A DNA stretch of 17,332 nucleotides from Methanobacteriota archaeon (GTDB taxonomy: Archaea; Halobacteriota; Halobacteria; Halobacteriales; Halalkalicoccaceae): assembly GCA_022561895.1 (NCBI GenBank), contig JADFQH010000023.1, forward strand, positions 1 to 17,332. The letters run 5' to 3'. Below, one piece after another: positions 6,433 through 13,354 of this stretch. Both the position numbers and the translations under genes were made by a program. The notes under the pieces are model-generated. The model ran no database searches. It was not told where the DNA came from and saw only the letters and a program-made list of their open reading frames with translations. The first letter of the stretch is position 1, and the number at the start of each line of letters is the position of its first letter.

Positions 6433-7956
6433 ATGTCCGGTGATGTTACCTCCGGGGAGACGACCGAGGCGATCCGGCCGGTCGACCCGCAGTCAGCGTT
6501 TCCCGATCCGGGATCGGAGACGGTGACGTACGAGCCGAGTTTCGAGGCGCTGCGTCGGTTCTCGCAACCACTCGAAACGACGACCGAGTACGATAGCCCC
6601 GCCTACGTCAGCGAGTTTCGATCCCGGAGCGCGGATCGAACGAAAAACGCCGTCGACGATACCTTCAACGAGGACGATCGACGACTCATCGGCCGCGCGC
6701 TCGATCACGCTGACTCGGCCGACCTCGTCTGTCTCGATCGGATGGTCGGCCGCCACCCGGATCACGCCTACTGCTGTCGGCTGTTCGTCCCGAGGGAGTA
6801 CGGCAGAATCGCCCTCGCATGGGCGAAGCTGCTCGATCCCGCTCCCGAAGGTCGAGAACCGGATTTTTACACCCTCCAACTGCCCGACTGGGAGGAGACG
6901 GCTATCCGCGTACTGCCCGAAGAAGGCATCACCATCGCCCTCGGAAGCGATTACACCGGCGAGGCAAAGAAATCGTTTCTCCGGCTGTTTATGTATCGTG
7001 CGAAACAGCGCGGCGGTCTCGGGCTTCACGCCGGTACGAAACGCCTTACCCTCAAAACTGACACCGAGTCCTCGGAGATCTATCAGGCGTTCTTGGGTCT
7101 CTCCGGCACAGGCAAGTCGACGCTGACGGGTCACGGCTGCTGGCTCGACTCGCCCGAATCGGCCGTCATGCTCCAAGACGACGTCTGTGCGCTGTTCCCC
7201 GACGCACTCGCCGGTAGCGAGGGTGGCGGTCTCTACATCAAAACCATCGGACTCAGTAAGGAAGAACAACCCGCGCTCTATCATGCGGCAACCCAATCCG
7301 GAGCGGTCCTCGAGAACGTTTCCGTCGATTCTGACGGGAGGGTCGATTTCGATGACGGCTCGCTCACCACGAACGGCCGCGCGGTGATCCGCCGGGAGGA
7401 CCTGCCGAGTGCCGCTCCCGAGATCGATTGCGAGCGCGCCGATCAGGTGTTTTTCATCACGCGCAACCCGCTGATGCCACCGATTGCCCGCTTGACGCCC
7501 GAACAGGCCGCAGTTGCGTTCATGCTCGGCGAGTCGATCGAAACCAGCGCGGGCGATCCCGAACGAGCCGGCGAGTCGATTCGCGTTGTCGGAACCAATC
7601 CGTTTATCACCGGACCCGAAGGCGAGGAAGGAAATCGGTTTGCCGACCTGATGAGCGAAACTAACGCCGAGTGTTTCGTCCTCAATACGGGTTCGGTTGG
7701 TTCGAACGAAATCGGCGTCGAGGACACGATTTCGATCCTTACCGCCGCCGCTCGCGGTGAGATCGAATGGACCCACGACGAGACGCTCGGGTTCGAAGTA
7801 CCGACACACGTTCCAGGAACGGAGATCGAGGTGTTTCGGGTGCGGGATAATCATGCCGACTACGAGTCGAAGCTCGCCGAACTTCGAAATGAGCGCCGGA
7901 CGTATCTCGCGGAGTTCGAGACACTTCGCGACGAGATCCGCGAGGCGGTCTACTAG
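6433..7956 (+). CDS. pckA: phosphoenolpyruvate carboxykinase (ATP)
   Basis: A 507-residue cytosolic enzyme converting oxaloacetate and ATP to phosphoenolpyruvate, CO2 and ADP, the entry step of gluconeogenesis. It is of the ATP-type (PF01293), not GTP-type. Evidence includes GSDYTGEAKKSFLR (171-184, substrate/metal region), the P-loop GLSGTGKST (222-230), the kinase-2 motif LQDD (Asp249/Asp250) before the VCALF segment, FITRNPLMPPIARLTPEQAA (341-360) and NTGSVG near the C terminus, in the order seen in E. coli Pck (540 residues). The ATG at 6433 is preferred to an upstream in-frame GTG at 6379 because the TATA box at 6395-6402 lies inside that extension. A candidate TrmB operator upstream suggests induction when sugars are scarce. 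A DUF309 gene follows after 49 bp and may be co-transcribed. The identification is firm. Confidence 0.93.
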   Translation: MSGDVTSGETTEAIRPVDPQSAFPDPGSETVTYEPSFEALRRFSQPLETTTEYDSPAYVSEFRSRSADRTKNAVDDTFNEDDRRLIGRALDHADSADLVCLDRMVGRHPDHAYCCRLFVPREYGRIALAWAKLLDPAPEGREPDFYTLQLPDWEETAIRVLPEEGITIALGSDYTGEAKKSFLRLFMYRAKQRGGLGLHAGTKRLTLKTDTESSEIYQAFLGLSGTGKSTLTGHGCWLDSPESAVMLQDDVCALFPDALAGSEGGGLYIKTIGLSKEEQPALYHAATQSGAVLENVSVDSDGRVDFDDGSLTTNGRAVIRREDLPSAAPEIDCERADQVFFITRNPLMPPIARLTPEQAAVAFMLGESIETSAGDPERAGESIRVVGTNPFITGPEGEEGNRFADLMSETNAECFVLNTGSVGSNEIGVEDTISILTAAARGEIEWTHDETLGFEVPTHVPGTEIEVFRVRDNHADYESKLAELRNERRTYLAEFETLRDEIREAVY

Positions 7957-8005
7957 CTCACCGGACGAACCGAACCGTTAGGCGGTTTCGGCTCGACGGT
8001 CGCGT

Positions 8006-8554
8006 ATGGATGACCACACCCGAGACGACACCGTCGGCCCGCCGGTCTCCGGCACCCCAACCGGATGGGATGCAGAACGAGGGCCGTCGAACGGGTGGAA
8101 GCACGGAACGCTCCGGCGGGCAACGATCCACGGCGTGCGTCTGTTCAACTCGGGTGCGTACCACGCTTCCCACGACTGTTTCGAGGACGAGTGGTACAAC
8201 TACGCCAGCGGCGGTACGGAAAGCAAATTCCTCCACGGGATGGTGCAGGTCGCCGCAGGAACGTACAAACACGCCGATTTTCGAGACAGCGAGGCCCAAA
8301 GCGCCTCTGGCAGCCGGACGCAGTCCGGCGGCAACGAGGGTATGCGTTCGCTGTTCGAGACAGCCCTCCAGTATCTTCACGGCGTGCCACACGATTTCTA
8401 CGGCGTGGACGTGATCGACGTGCGCACGAAACTGACCGACGCACTCGATGACCCACCCGTGATCGAGGGCTGGCGGATCCGATTAGATGGTGAAAAACCG
8501 GAGGCCAGAGAGGAAGATTTCGCCTACATTGAGGCGCTCGAATCGGGCCCCTAA
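8006..8554 (+). CDS. DUF309 family protein with in-frame palindromic insert
   Basis: A 182-residue soluble protein. The DUF309 signature is clear: GVRLFNSGAYHASHDCFEDE (43-62), with the family's paired His and Glu residues, FLHGMVQVAAGTYKH (75-89) and MRSLFETALQYLHGVP (113-128). DUF309 is all-helical, with no reaction known to me; the conserved His and acidic residues suggest a metal site. Residues about 95-111 (SEAQSASGSRTQSGGNE) are small and polar and do not fit the helical family core. They are encoded by a strong DNA palindrome (see the repeat at 8304-8339), so they look like an inserted element that kept the frame. The stop overlaps the tryptophanase stop on the other strand by 4 bp. 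Only a weak TATA-like GTTAGG precedes it, so it may depend on pckA transcription. Confidence 0.8.
   Translation: MDDHTRDDTVGPPVSGTPTGWDAERGPSNGWKHGTLRRATIHGVRLFNSGAYHASHDCFEDEWYNYASGGTESKFLHGMVQVAAGTYKHADFRDSEAQSASGSRTQSGGNEGMRSLFETALQYLHGVPHDFYGVDVIDVRTKLTDALDDPPVIEGWRIRLDGEKPEAREEDFAYIEALESGP
8304..8339. repeat. REP-like palindromic element inside the DUF309 gene
   Basis: GCCGGAC (8313-8319), loop GCA, GTCCGGC (8323-8329) is a perfect 7-bp inverted repeat. Outer arms CCTC (8304-8307) and GAGG (8336-8339) can pair around internal loops. It encodes the low-complexity insert and adds whole codons. I saw no second copy in the window, so a genome-wide repeat family is inferred from the shape only. 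Confidence 0.5.
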
Positions 8555-9891
8555 ACGGGTTTGAGTTCGGCACTAAAGTGACGAAGCGCTTCGTTTTCGG
8601 GTTCGGAAACGATCTCCAACCCTCGGGTCTCTTCGCTTCGATCTATCACTGCTCCGGCCGTCTCGCCGATGTGTTCGAGATGTTCTACGTGGTAGGTCCG
8701 CCGAGGTAGCGCGAGCCGGACGAGCTCGGGACGATGAGTCTCGGGAAAGGCGAAACTCCCGAGTTCGACGCCCCGAACCCCGCCTTCGCGATAGAGTTCA
8801 CAGACGAGCGCCTGTCCGGGAAACGCTTCGTCGGGGATCTGTGGAAACACCCGTCCGGCATCGACGTAGACAGCATGTCCGCCGACGGGGGTGTAGATCG
8901 GGACGCCCGCCTCGCGAAGGCGCTCGCCAAGGTCGCGAACCTGTCCGATTCGTGCGCTTAGGTAGCCCTCGGTGACGGCCTCGCGAAGGCCGACGGCCAT
9001 CGCCGCCATATCGCGACCGGCCATGCCACCATACGTTGAAAACCCCTCGTAGAGGATCGCCCGTTGCTTCGTACGTTCGAACAGGTCGGGATCGCGGACG
9101 CCCACGAACCCGCCGACGTTCGCGAGACCGTCCTTTTTCCCGCTCATCACGATCGCATCGGCGTGAGAAAGCTGCTCGCGGGCGATTTCTGCTAGTTCTC
9201 GGTTGCCGTAGCCGTCCTCTCGCTCGCGAACGAAAAAGGCGTTCTCGGCGAACCGACAGGCATCGATCACGAACGTCGCATCGAGTTCGTCCGCGAGATC
9301 GCGAGTTTGCCGAATGTTTTCCATGCTTACGGGCTGGCCAGCCACCGAATTGTTCGTGATCGTGAGGAGCACTGCAGGAATTCGATCCGCACCGACATCG
9401 CTTGCGAGGGCGCGCACTTTGTCGGGATCGATATTTCCCTTAAAGGCTTCTTCTGAATCGAGATCACCGGCGGCCTCTACGGGGCAGTCGACCGGATCGC
9501 CACCGTTTTTGGCGACGTGTGCCCGCGTCGTATCGAAGTGGGTGTTGTTCGGGACGACGTCCCCTTCCTCTATCAGACATCCATAGAGAACGTTCTCCGC
9601 GCCGCGACCCTGATGGGTTGGGACGACTCGTTCGAACCCCATCACGTCGGCGATCGCGTTTTCCAGGGCTGTGAAACTCTCGCTTCCGGCGTAGGCCTCA
9701 TCTGCCTGCATCATCGCGGCCCACTGGTCGTTGCTCATCGTTCCGGTCCCACTATCAGTCAGTAGATCGATAAATACATCACTGCTCGCGAGATTGAAGC
9801 CGTTGTAGCCCGCCTGTTCGAGACGACGTTCGCGCTCTTCGCGCGCGAGGAGTTCGGTCGTGGCTGCCGTTGCCGACGTGTACGAGAACAT
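8551..9891 (-). CDS. tnaA: tryptophanase (tryptophan indole-lyase)
   Basis: A 446-residue PLP enzyme cleaving L-tryptophan to indole, pyruvate and ammonia in the cytosol. Family motifs include FIDLLTDSGTGTMSNDQW (40-57), DEAYAGS, PTHQGRGAEN (91-100), DACRFAENAFF (210-220) and SGKKDGLANVGG (250-261), where Lys253 is the PLP lysine. Three positions separate it from tyrosine phenol-lyase. HFDTT carries Asp120 (Thr in the phenol-lyase). GVRGVELGSF lacks the phenol-lyase substrate arginine of its MERG motif. LRHF carries His438 (Phe in the phenol-lyase). It is slightly shorter than E. coli TnaA (471), with a compact loop after residue 380. A TATA-like element 28 bp upstream gives a leaderless mRNA. 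I see no TnaC-like leader peptide and no tryptophan transporter next to it, so regulation differs from that in enterics. Confidence 0.9.
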   Translation of the reverse strand: MFSYTSATAATTELLAREERERRLEQAGYNGFNLASSDVFIDLLTDSGTGTMSNDQWAAMMQADEAYAGSESFTALENAIADVMGFERVVPTHQGRGAENVLYGCLIEEGDVVPNNTHFDTTRAHVAKNGGDPVDCPVEAAGDLDSEEAFKGNIDPDKVRALASDVGADRIPAVLLTITNNSVAGQPVSMENIRQTRDLADELDATFVIDACRFAENAFFVREREDGYGNRELAEIAREQLSHADAIVMSGKKDGLANVGGFVGVRDPDLFERTKQRAILYEGFSTYGGMAGRDMAAMAVGLREAVTEGYLSARIGQVRDLGERLREAGVPIYTPVGGHAVYVDAGRVFPQIPDEAFPGQALVCELYREGGVRGVELGSFAFPETHRPELVRLALPRRTYHVEHLEHIGETAGAVIDRSEETRGLEIVSEPENEALRHFSAELKPV

Positions 9892-9913
9892 ATCCGAGAG
9901 TCGGTGGACGGGC

Positions 9914-9923
9914 GGTTAATTCT
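9914..9923 (-). promoter_or_regulatory. TATA-like promoter of tnaA
   Basis: The AT core TTAATT (9916-9921) lies about 28 bp before the tnaA ATG at 9891, in the 88-bp gap after UPF0179. It predicts an independent, leaderless tnaA transcript. Confidence 0.45.
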
Positions 9924-9979
9924 GCCGCGACATAGCTGCACAAGAAGGTAGAGGACTGTACATCGAGAGCCGGTCACGG

Positions 9980-10429
9980 CTACTCCTCCGTGGGCGCGAA
10001 CTCGACTAACGTGAGATCCCGATCCAGCATGCAGTAGTCGTGCGGTGGCTCTCCGAGGATCTCCCGGATGCGATACTCCTCGTCGAACTCGACGCCGTCC
10101 GGAACACAGAATTCGTGGCTGGGACACTCGGTGTAAGGGCAGTCTCCGGCGAGATGGGCCTTGCTCCCGGCATACACCCCTTTCGACGGGATGTTTGCTT
10201 TCATTCCAGTCGGTTCGACCTCGACCGCGTTTACCCCCGTATCGTGGACGCCACACTCCAAGGTTTGGGTGTTCTCACGGACGCTCGTGACACGATACTT
10301 CGTTCCTTTGGCGAGGTTGAGACATTGGCTTCGGTACGGGCAGCCCTCACAGGCGTCCGCCTCGCCGTGATAGACGAACTCAGTTCCCGTTTCGGCGAGT
10401 CGTGTCCCGATCAGCGTGAGTGTACTCAT
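9980..10429 (-). CDS. UPF0179 family cysteine-rich protein
   Basis: A 149-residue archaeal protein of family UPF0179. It begins with STLTLIGTRLAETGTEFVY and contains the family features ECGVHDTG, VEPTGMKANIPSKGVYAGSK and PPHDYCMLDRDLTLVEF. Eight cysteines (27, 30, 36, 59, 97, 102, 108 and 133) lie mainly in clusters C-x2-C-x5-C and C-x4-C-x5-C. This suggests zinc or an iron-sulfur cluster; the metal is not known to me. Role unknown. It lies 25 bp after DUF5820 on the same strand. A TATA-like CTTAAC overlaps the DUF5820 stop and is centred 27 bp before this ATG, so it may have its own leaderless promoter within a two-gene unit. Confidence 0.88.
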   Translation of the reverse strand: MSTLTLIGTRLAETGTEFVYHGEADACEGCPYRSQCLNLAKGTKYRVTSVRENTQTLECGVHDTGVNAVEVEPTGMKANIPSKGVYAGSKAHLAGDCPYTECPSHEFCVPDGVEFDEEYRIREILGEPPHDYCMLDRDLTLVEFAPTEE

Positions 10430-10453
10430 TGGCGTCGATAGACCGACACGCGG

Positions 10454-10459
10454 GTTAAG
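10454..10459 (-). promoter_or_regulatory. TATA-like promoter of UPF0179, overlapping the DUF5820 stop
   Basis: CTTAAC on the minus strand contains the DUF5820 stop codon TAA (10457-10455) and is centred 27 bp before the UPF0179 ATG at 10429. Confidence 0.4.
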
Positions 10460-10844
10460 CTTCTCGCCCGGTTAGCTCGTCGAGACGGGCGAGATACTCC
10501 TCCCGAGGGACCTGATAGATCCCCCGATAATCGAGTTCGCCCGCAGCGAACCGGCGCGCAAGATCCTCGCCAGCTCCCGCTGCACTCGCGCGGTCGTCGT
10601 AACGGTTCTCCTCGAGGACGACATCCGGTTCGAGATACAGGGTGAGATACCACTCCCCGCTCGAGACGCCGTGGCGCTGTTCTGGCCTGCGATTTCTGTG
10701 AGGGCCGTTGCTCAGATACAGCGTCGGCATACACGGGGCGGGAAACGCCCGTGAATCGAACACATCGGGCCGGTAGACGAACACCGCCCGGTCGGGTTCG
10801 TCGCTCCAGCACACCCACCCGCGCGGAAGGTCTTCCGGGTCCAT
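10455..10844 (-). CDS. DUF5820 family haloarchaeal protein
   Basis: A 129-residue soluble protein of unknown function. Recognisable DUF5820 segments are DLPRGWVCWSDEPDRAVFVY, then RPDVFDSRAFPAPCMPTLYL, WYLTLYLEPDVVLEENRYDD and RGIYQVPREEYLARLDELTG. The start is taken at the ATG at 10844 because family members begin close to DPEDLPRGW; a GTG at 10868 would add eight unlikely residues. There is no signal peptide, membrane helix or catalytic motif that I recognise. It precedes UPF0179 by 25 bp, so the two are probably one transcription unit. No convincing TATA box is visible upstream of it. Confidence 0.78.
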   Translation of the reverse strand: MDPEDLPRGWVCWSDEPDRAVFVYRPDVFDSRAFPAPCMPTLYLSNGPHRNRRPEQRHGVSSGEWYLTLYLEPDVVLEENRYDDRASAAGAGEDLARRFAAGELDYRGIYQVPREEYLARLDELTGREA

Positions 10845-11041
10845 GGTTTCCGTTCGATTCGCCTCCACAAGGGCTCTCGGATTGTGCTGTCAGTCACGGG
10901 TGTCCGAACGTCAGTAGCACGATTCGATGGGGACTGTCAGATCCCTTGCCCGTCTGTACTACAGCTGATTACATAGTTATGACCGACGGTGTCCCGTTTC
11001 ACATCCGTTATTAGGGGAAGATTTATGTTAACGTGGCACAC

Positions 11042-11051
11042 CTATATTAAA
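11042..11051 (+). promoter_or_regulatory. candidate TATA-box promoter of the prkA operon
   Basis: CTATATTAAA is the best TATA element upstream of prkA1, but it lies about 235 bp before the ATG. Transcription would start near 11073, with a leader of about 210 nt. No TATA element is visible at the usual 27-bp distance, which is unusual in this window. It could also serve a minus-strand transcript. Confidence 0.4.
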
Positions 11052-11103
11052 CAGTATCGGTATCCGCCCGCCGAACGACTTGCGCTGTCCGCGCCCCCCT
11101 CTC

Positions 11104-11157
11104 GATAGTCCCGACCGGGGTGCTGGCAGTGCTTCCCGTCCCATGACAGCAACTATC
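11104..11157 (+). promoter_or_regulatory. possible structured 5' leader element of the prkA operon
   Basis: GATAGT (11104-11109) pairs with ACTATC (11152-11157), and TGCTG (11121-11125) pairs with CAGCA (11147-11151). The two 3' arms are contiguous. The 11-nt insertion on the 5' side (CCCGACCGGGG) can itself form a 3-bp stem, giving a branched fold. Function is unknown; chance pairing is possible. Confidence 0.3.
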
Positions 11158-11284
11158 AACCGTTCGCGCTCTCCGTGTCTGCCTGTGCCGAGCGAGCCGG
11201 GGCGGTCTCCTGTCGGGTGTGATACCATGTTGGTGATGTGGATCCGTTGGTCTCCGTCTTCTCGCTATCGACTCCACAACAACC

Positions 11285-13354
11285 ATGATCGGTGATAACT
11301 CACTCGAAGCACTCAGCCAGCAGTACAGAGAGACGGTTCCAAGCGACCTGCGCGACGCAAAAACGTTCGCGTGGTATCTGGATGCCGTCCACGACGATCC
11401 GAAGATCACCAGAAACGCCCACCAGCGCGTCGCCGATATGTTCGATTACTACGGCACGCGCTACGACGAGGACTCGGGCACGGTCGAGTACCTCATGGCC
11501 TCCGAGGACCCCTTGGGCGAGGGCGAAAACACCTTCTACGGTAAGGTGGTCCATCGCGCGATCCACGAGTTCGTCAACAAGGTCAAAAGCGGGGCCCGCG
11601 GTCTGGGTCCGGATCGGCGTATCAAACTCCTCTTGGGACCGGTTGGCTCCGGAAAATCCGCTTTCGACGCCCAGCTTCGCACCTACTTCGAGGACTACAC
11701 CGCCCACGACGAGGGACGGATGTACACGTTCCGCTGGACGAATCTCTGTGACGTGATCGCGGATCAGGATCCCGCAGACGACGTGGTCCAGTCGCCGATG
11801 AACCAAGAGCCGCTCGTCCTCCTCCCACTCGAACAGCGCCAACAGGTCATCGGCGAACTCAACGAGCGCCTCGAAGCGCCCTACACGATTCGCAACGAGC
11901 AGTCGCTCGATCCCGCCTCCAGTTTCTACATGGATCGCCTGCTCGCTTATTATGACGACGACCTCCAGACGGTGCTCGAAAACCACATCGAGATCGTCCG
12001 GCTGATCGCGGACGAGAACAAGCGCCAGGCCATCGAGACGTTCGAACCCAAGGACAAGAAAAATCAGGACGAGACGGAGCTGACGGGCGACGTCAACTAC
12101 TCGAAGATCGCAGTCTACGGCGAGAGCGATCCGCGGGCCTTCGACTACTCGGGGGCCTTTTGCAACGCAAATCGAGGGATCTTCTCGGGCGAGGAGCTAC
12201 TCAAACTCCAGCGGGAGTTCCTCTATGACTTCCTGCACGCCACTCAGGAACAGACGATCAAGCCGAAAAACAACCCCCGGATCGATATCGATCAGGTGAT
12301 CGTCGGGCGAACGAACATGCCCGAGTACAGGGAAAAGAAGGGCGACGAGTCGATGGAGGCGTTCAACGATCGAACCAAACGTATCGATTTCCCGTACGTT
12401 CTCGAATACGTCGCGGAGTCCGAGATCTACCAGAAACTGCTCAACAACGCCGATGTCCCCGAGATCCACGTCGAACCGCACACCCTCGAGATGGCCGGGC
12501 TGTTCGGCGTGCTAACACGAATCGAGGAGCCGGATACGGAAGCCGTCGACATCGTCCAGAAGGCGAAAGCCTATAACGGGGAGTCGAGTGACGGCGACGA
12601 CATCGACGTGAAAAAACTCAGAGAAGAGGGTGAGTCGAACGCCGAGATCGCAGAGGCGATGATCGGGATCTCGCCGCGCTTCATCGGCGACGAGATCGCG
12701 GAAGCGATCATGGACTCGATGCACCGAGGGCGGTCGTATCTCTCGCCGCTCGCGGTGTTTTCGCATTTCGAGGAGAACCTCGAAAATCACGGCTCGGTTC
12801 CCGAGGAGAACTTCGAGCGCTATCACCGCTATCTCGAACTCGTTCGCGAGGAGTACAAAGAGCGAGCAATCGAGGACGTACGCCACGCCCTCGCCTACGA
12901 TCTCGACGAGATCCGCAGACAGGGCGAGAAGTACATGGATCACGTGATGGCGTACATCGACGACGACACCGTCCCCGACGAGCTAACCGGGCGCGAACAG
13001 GACCCCGACGAGACGTTTCTGAGGGCGGTCGAGGAGAAGTTAGAGATCCCCGAGGACCGCAAACACGACTTCCGTCAGGAGGTCTCGAACTGGGTCTCGA
13101 GGAGAGCCCGCGAGGGCGAGGCATTTAGTCCAGAGGACAACGACCGGCTGCGCCGCGCGCTCGAACGCAAGCTCTGGGAGGACAAGAAACACAACATCAA
13201 CTTCTCGGCGCTGGTGAGTGCGAACGAACTCGACGACGACGAGCGAAACGCGTGGGTCGATGCGCTGATCGAGCAGGGCTACTCCCATGATGGCGCAATG
13301 GAGGTCCTCGAGTTCGCCGGCGCGGAGGTGGCAAAGAGCGAACTCGAAGCATGA
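11285..13354 (+). CDS. prkA: PrkA/YeaG-type AAA+ serine protein kinase, first paralog
   Basis: A 689-residue soluble AAA+ protein of the PrkA (YeaG) family. The N-terminal AAA_PrkA region carries the P-loop GPVGSGKS (118-125), in the form used by bacterial YeaG, and YSGAFCNANRGIFSGEELLK with FLHATQEQTIKPKN, the family's NRG and ATQE segments. GISPRFIGDEIAEAI (461-475) leads into the C-terminal PrkA domain, which is rich in Glu and coiled-coil-like helices. Bacterial PrkA proteins are reported as kinases, and B. subtilis PrkA also as an ATP-dependent protease; they act in starvation and stationary phase. The ATG at 11285 fits homologs that begin near NSLEALSQQYRE. Its stop overlaps the second paralog's start by 4 bp (ATGA), implying translational coupling. 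Family certain; substrate unknown. Confidence 0.9.
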   Translation: MIGDNSLEALSQQYRETVPSDLRDAKTFAWYLDAVHDDPKITRNAHQRVADMFDYYGTRYDEDSGTVEYLMASEDPLGEGENTFYGKVVHRAIHEFVNKVKSGARGLGPDRRIKLLLGPVGSGKSAFDAQLRTYFEDYTAHDEGRMYTFRWTNLCDVIADQDPADDVVQSPMNQEPLVLLPLEQRQQVIGELNERLEAPYTIRNEQSLDPASSFYMDRLLAYYDDDLQTVLENHIEIVRLIADENKRQAIETFEPKDKKNQDETELTGDVNYSKIAVYGESDPRAFDYSGAFCNANRGIFSGEELLKLQREFLYDFLHATQEQTIKPKNNPRIDIDQVIVGRTNMPEYREKKGDESMEAFNDRTKRIDFPYVLEYVAESEIYQKLLNNADVPEIHVEPHTLEMAGLFGVLTRIEEPDTEAVDIVQKAKAYNGESSDGDDIDVKKLREEGESNAEIAEAMIGISPRFIGDEIAEAIMDSMHRGRSYLSPLAVFSHFEENLENHGSVPEENFERYHRYLELVREEYKERAIEDVRHALAYDLDEIRRQGEKYMDHVMAYIDDDTVPDELTGREQDPDETFLRAVEEKLEIPEDRKHDFRQEVSNWVSRRAREGEAFSPEDNDRLRRALERKLWEDKKHNINFSALVSANELDDDERNAWVDALIEQGYSHDGAMEVLEFAGAEVAKSELEA

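Larger units (their letters stand above)
10845..11284. other. 440-bp gene-free region between DUF5820 and the prkA operon
   Basis: No credible gene was found on either strand. The part at 10965-11060 is clearly AT-richer and holds TATA-like elements at 11021-11030 (ATTTATGTTA) and 11042-11051. The remaining 225 bp before prkA1 can form a branched stem structure and may be a long 5' leader. Short frames here are arginine/proline-rich and resemble no protein. Confidence 0.5.

Noticed and set aside
6493..7854. 453-residue open frame on the minus strand opposite pckA
   Set aside because: It is the mirror of a high-GC, codon-biased pckA. Its translation shows no known motif, while the plus strand has all PEP carboxykinase motifs.
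9892..9979. possible TnaC-like leader peptide before tnaA
   Set aside because: No short frame with a Trp codon was found, and the TATA element 28 bp from the ATG leaves no leader.
10980..11015. 11-codon frame MTDGVPFHIRY in the AT-rich promoter region
   Set aside because: Too short and without context; it lies where promoter elements are expected.
11080..11295. 71-residue plus-strand frame running into the prkA1 start, including a 50-residue version from the ATG at 11143
   Set aside because: Arg/Ser/Pro-rich with no recognisable motif and no ribosome site; it overlaps a probable leader. A translated leader ORF is possible but unsupported.
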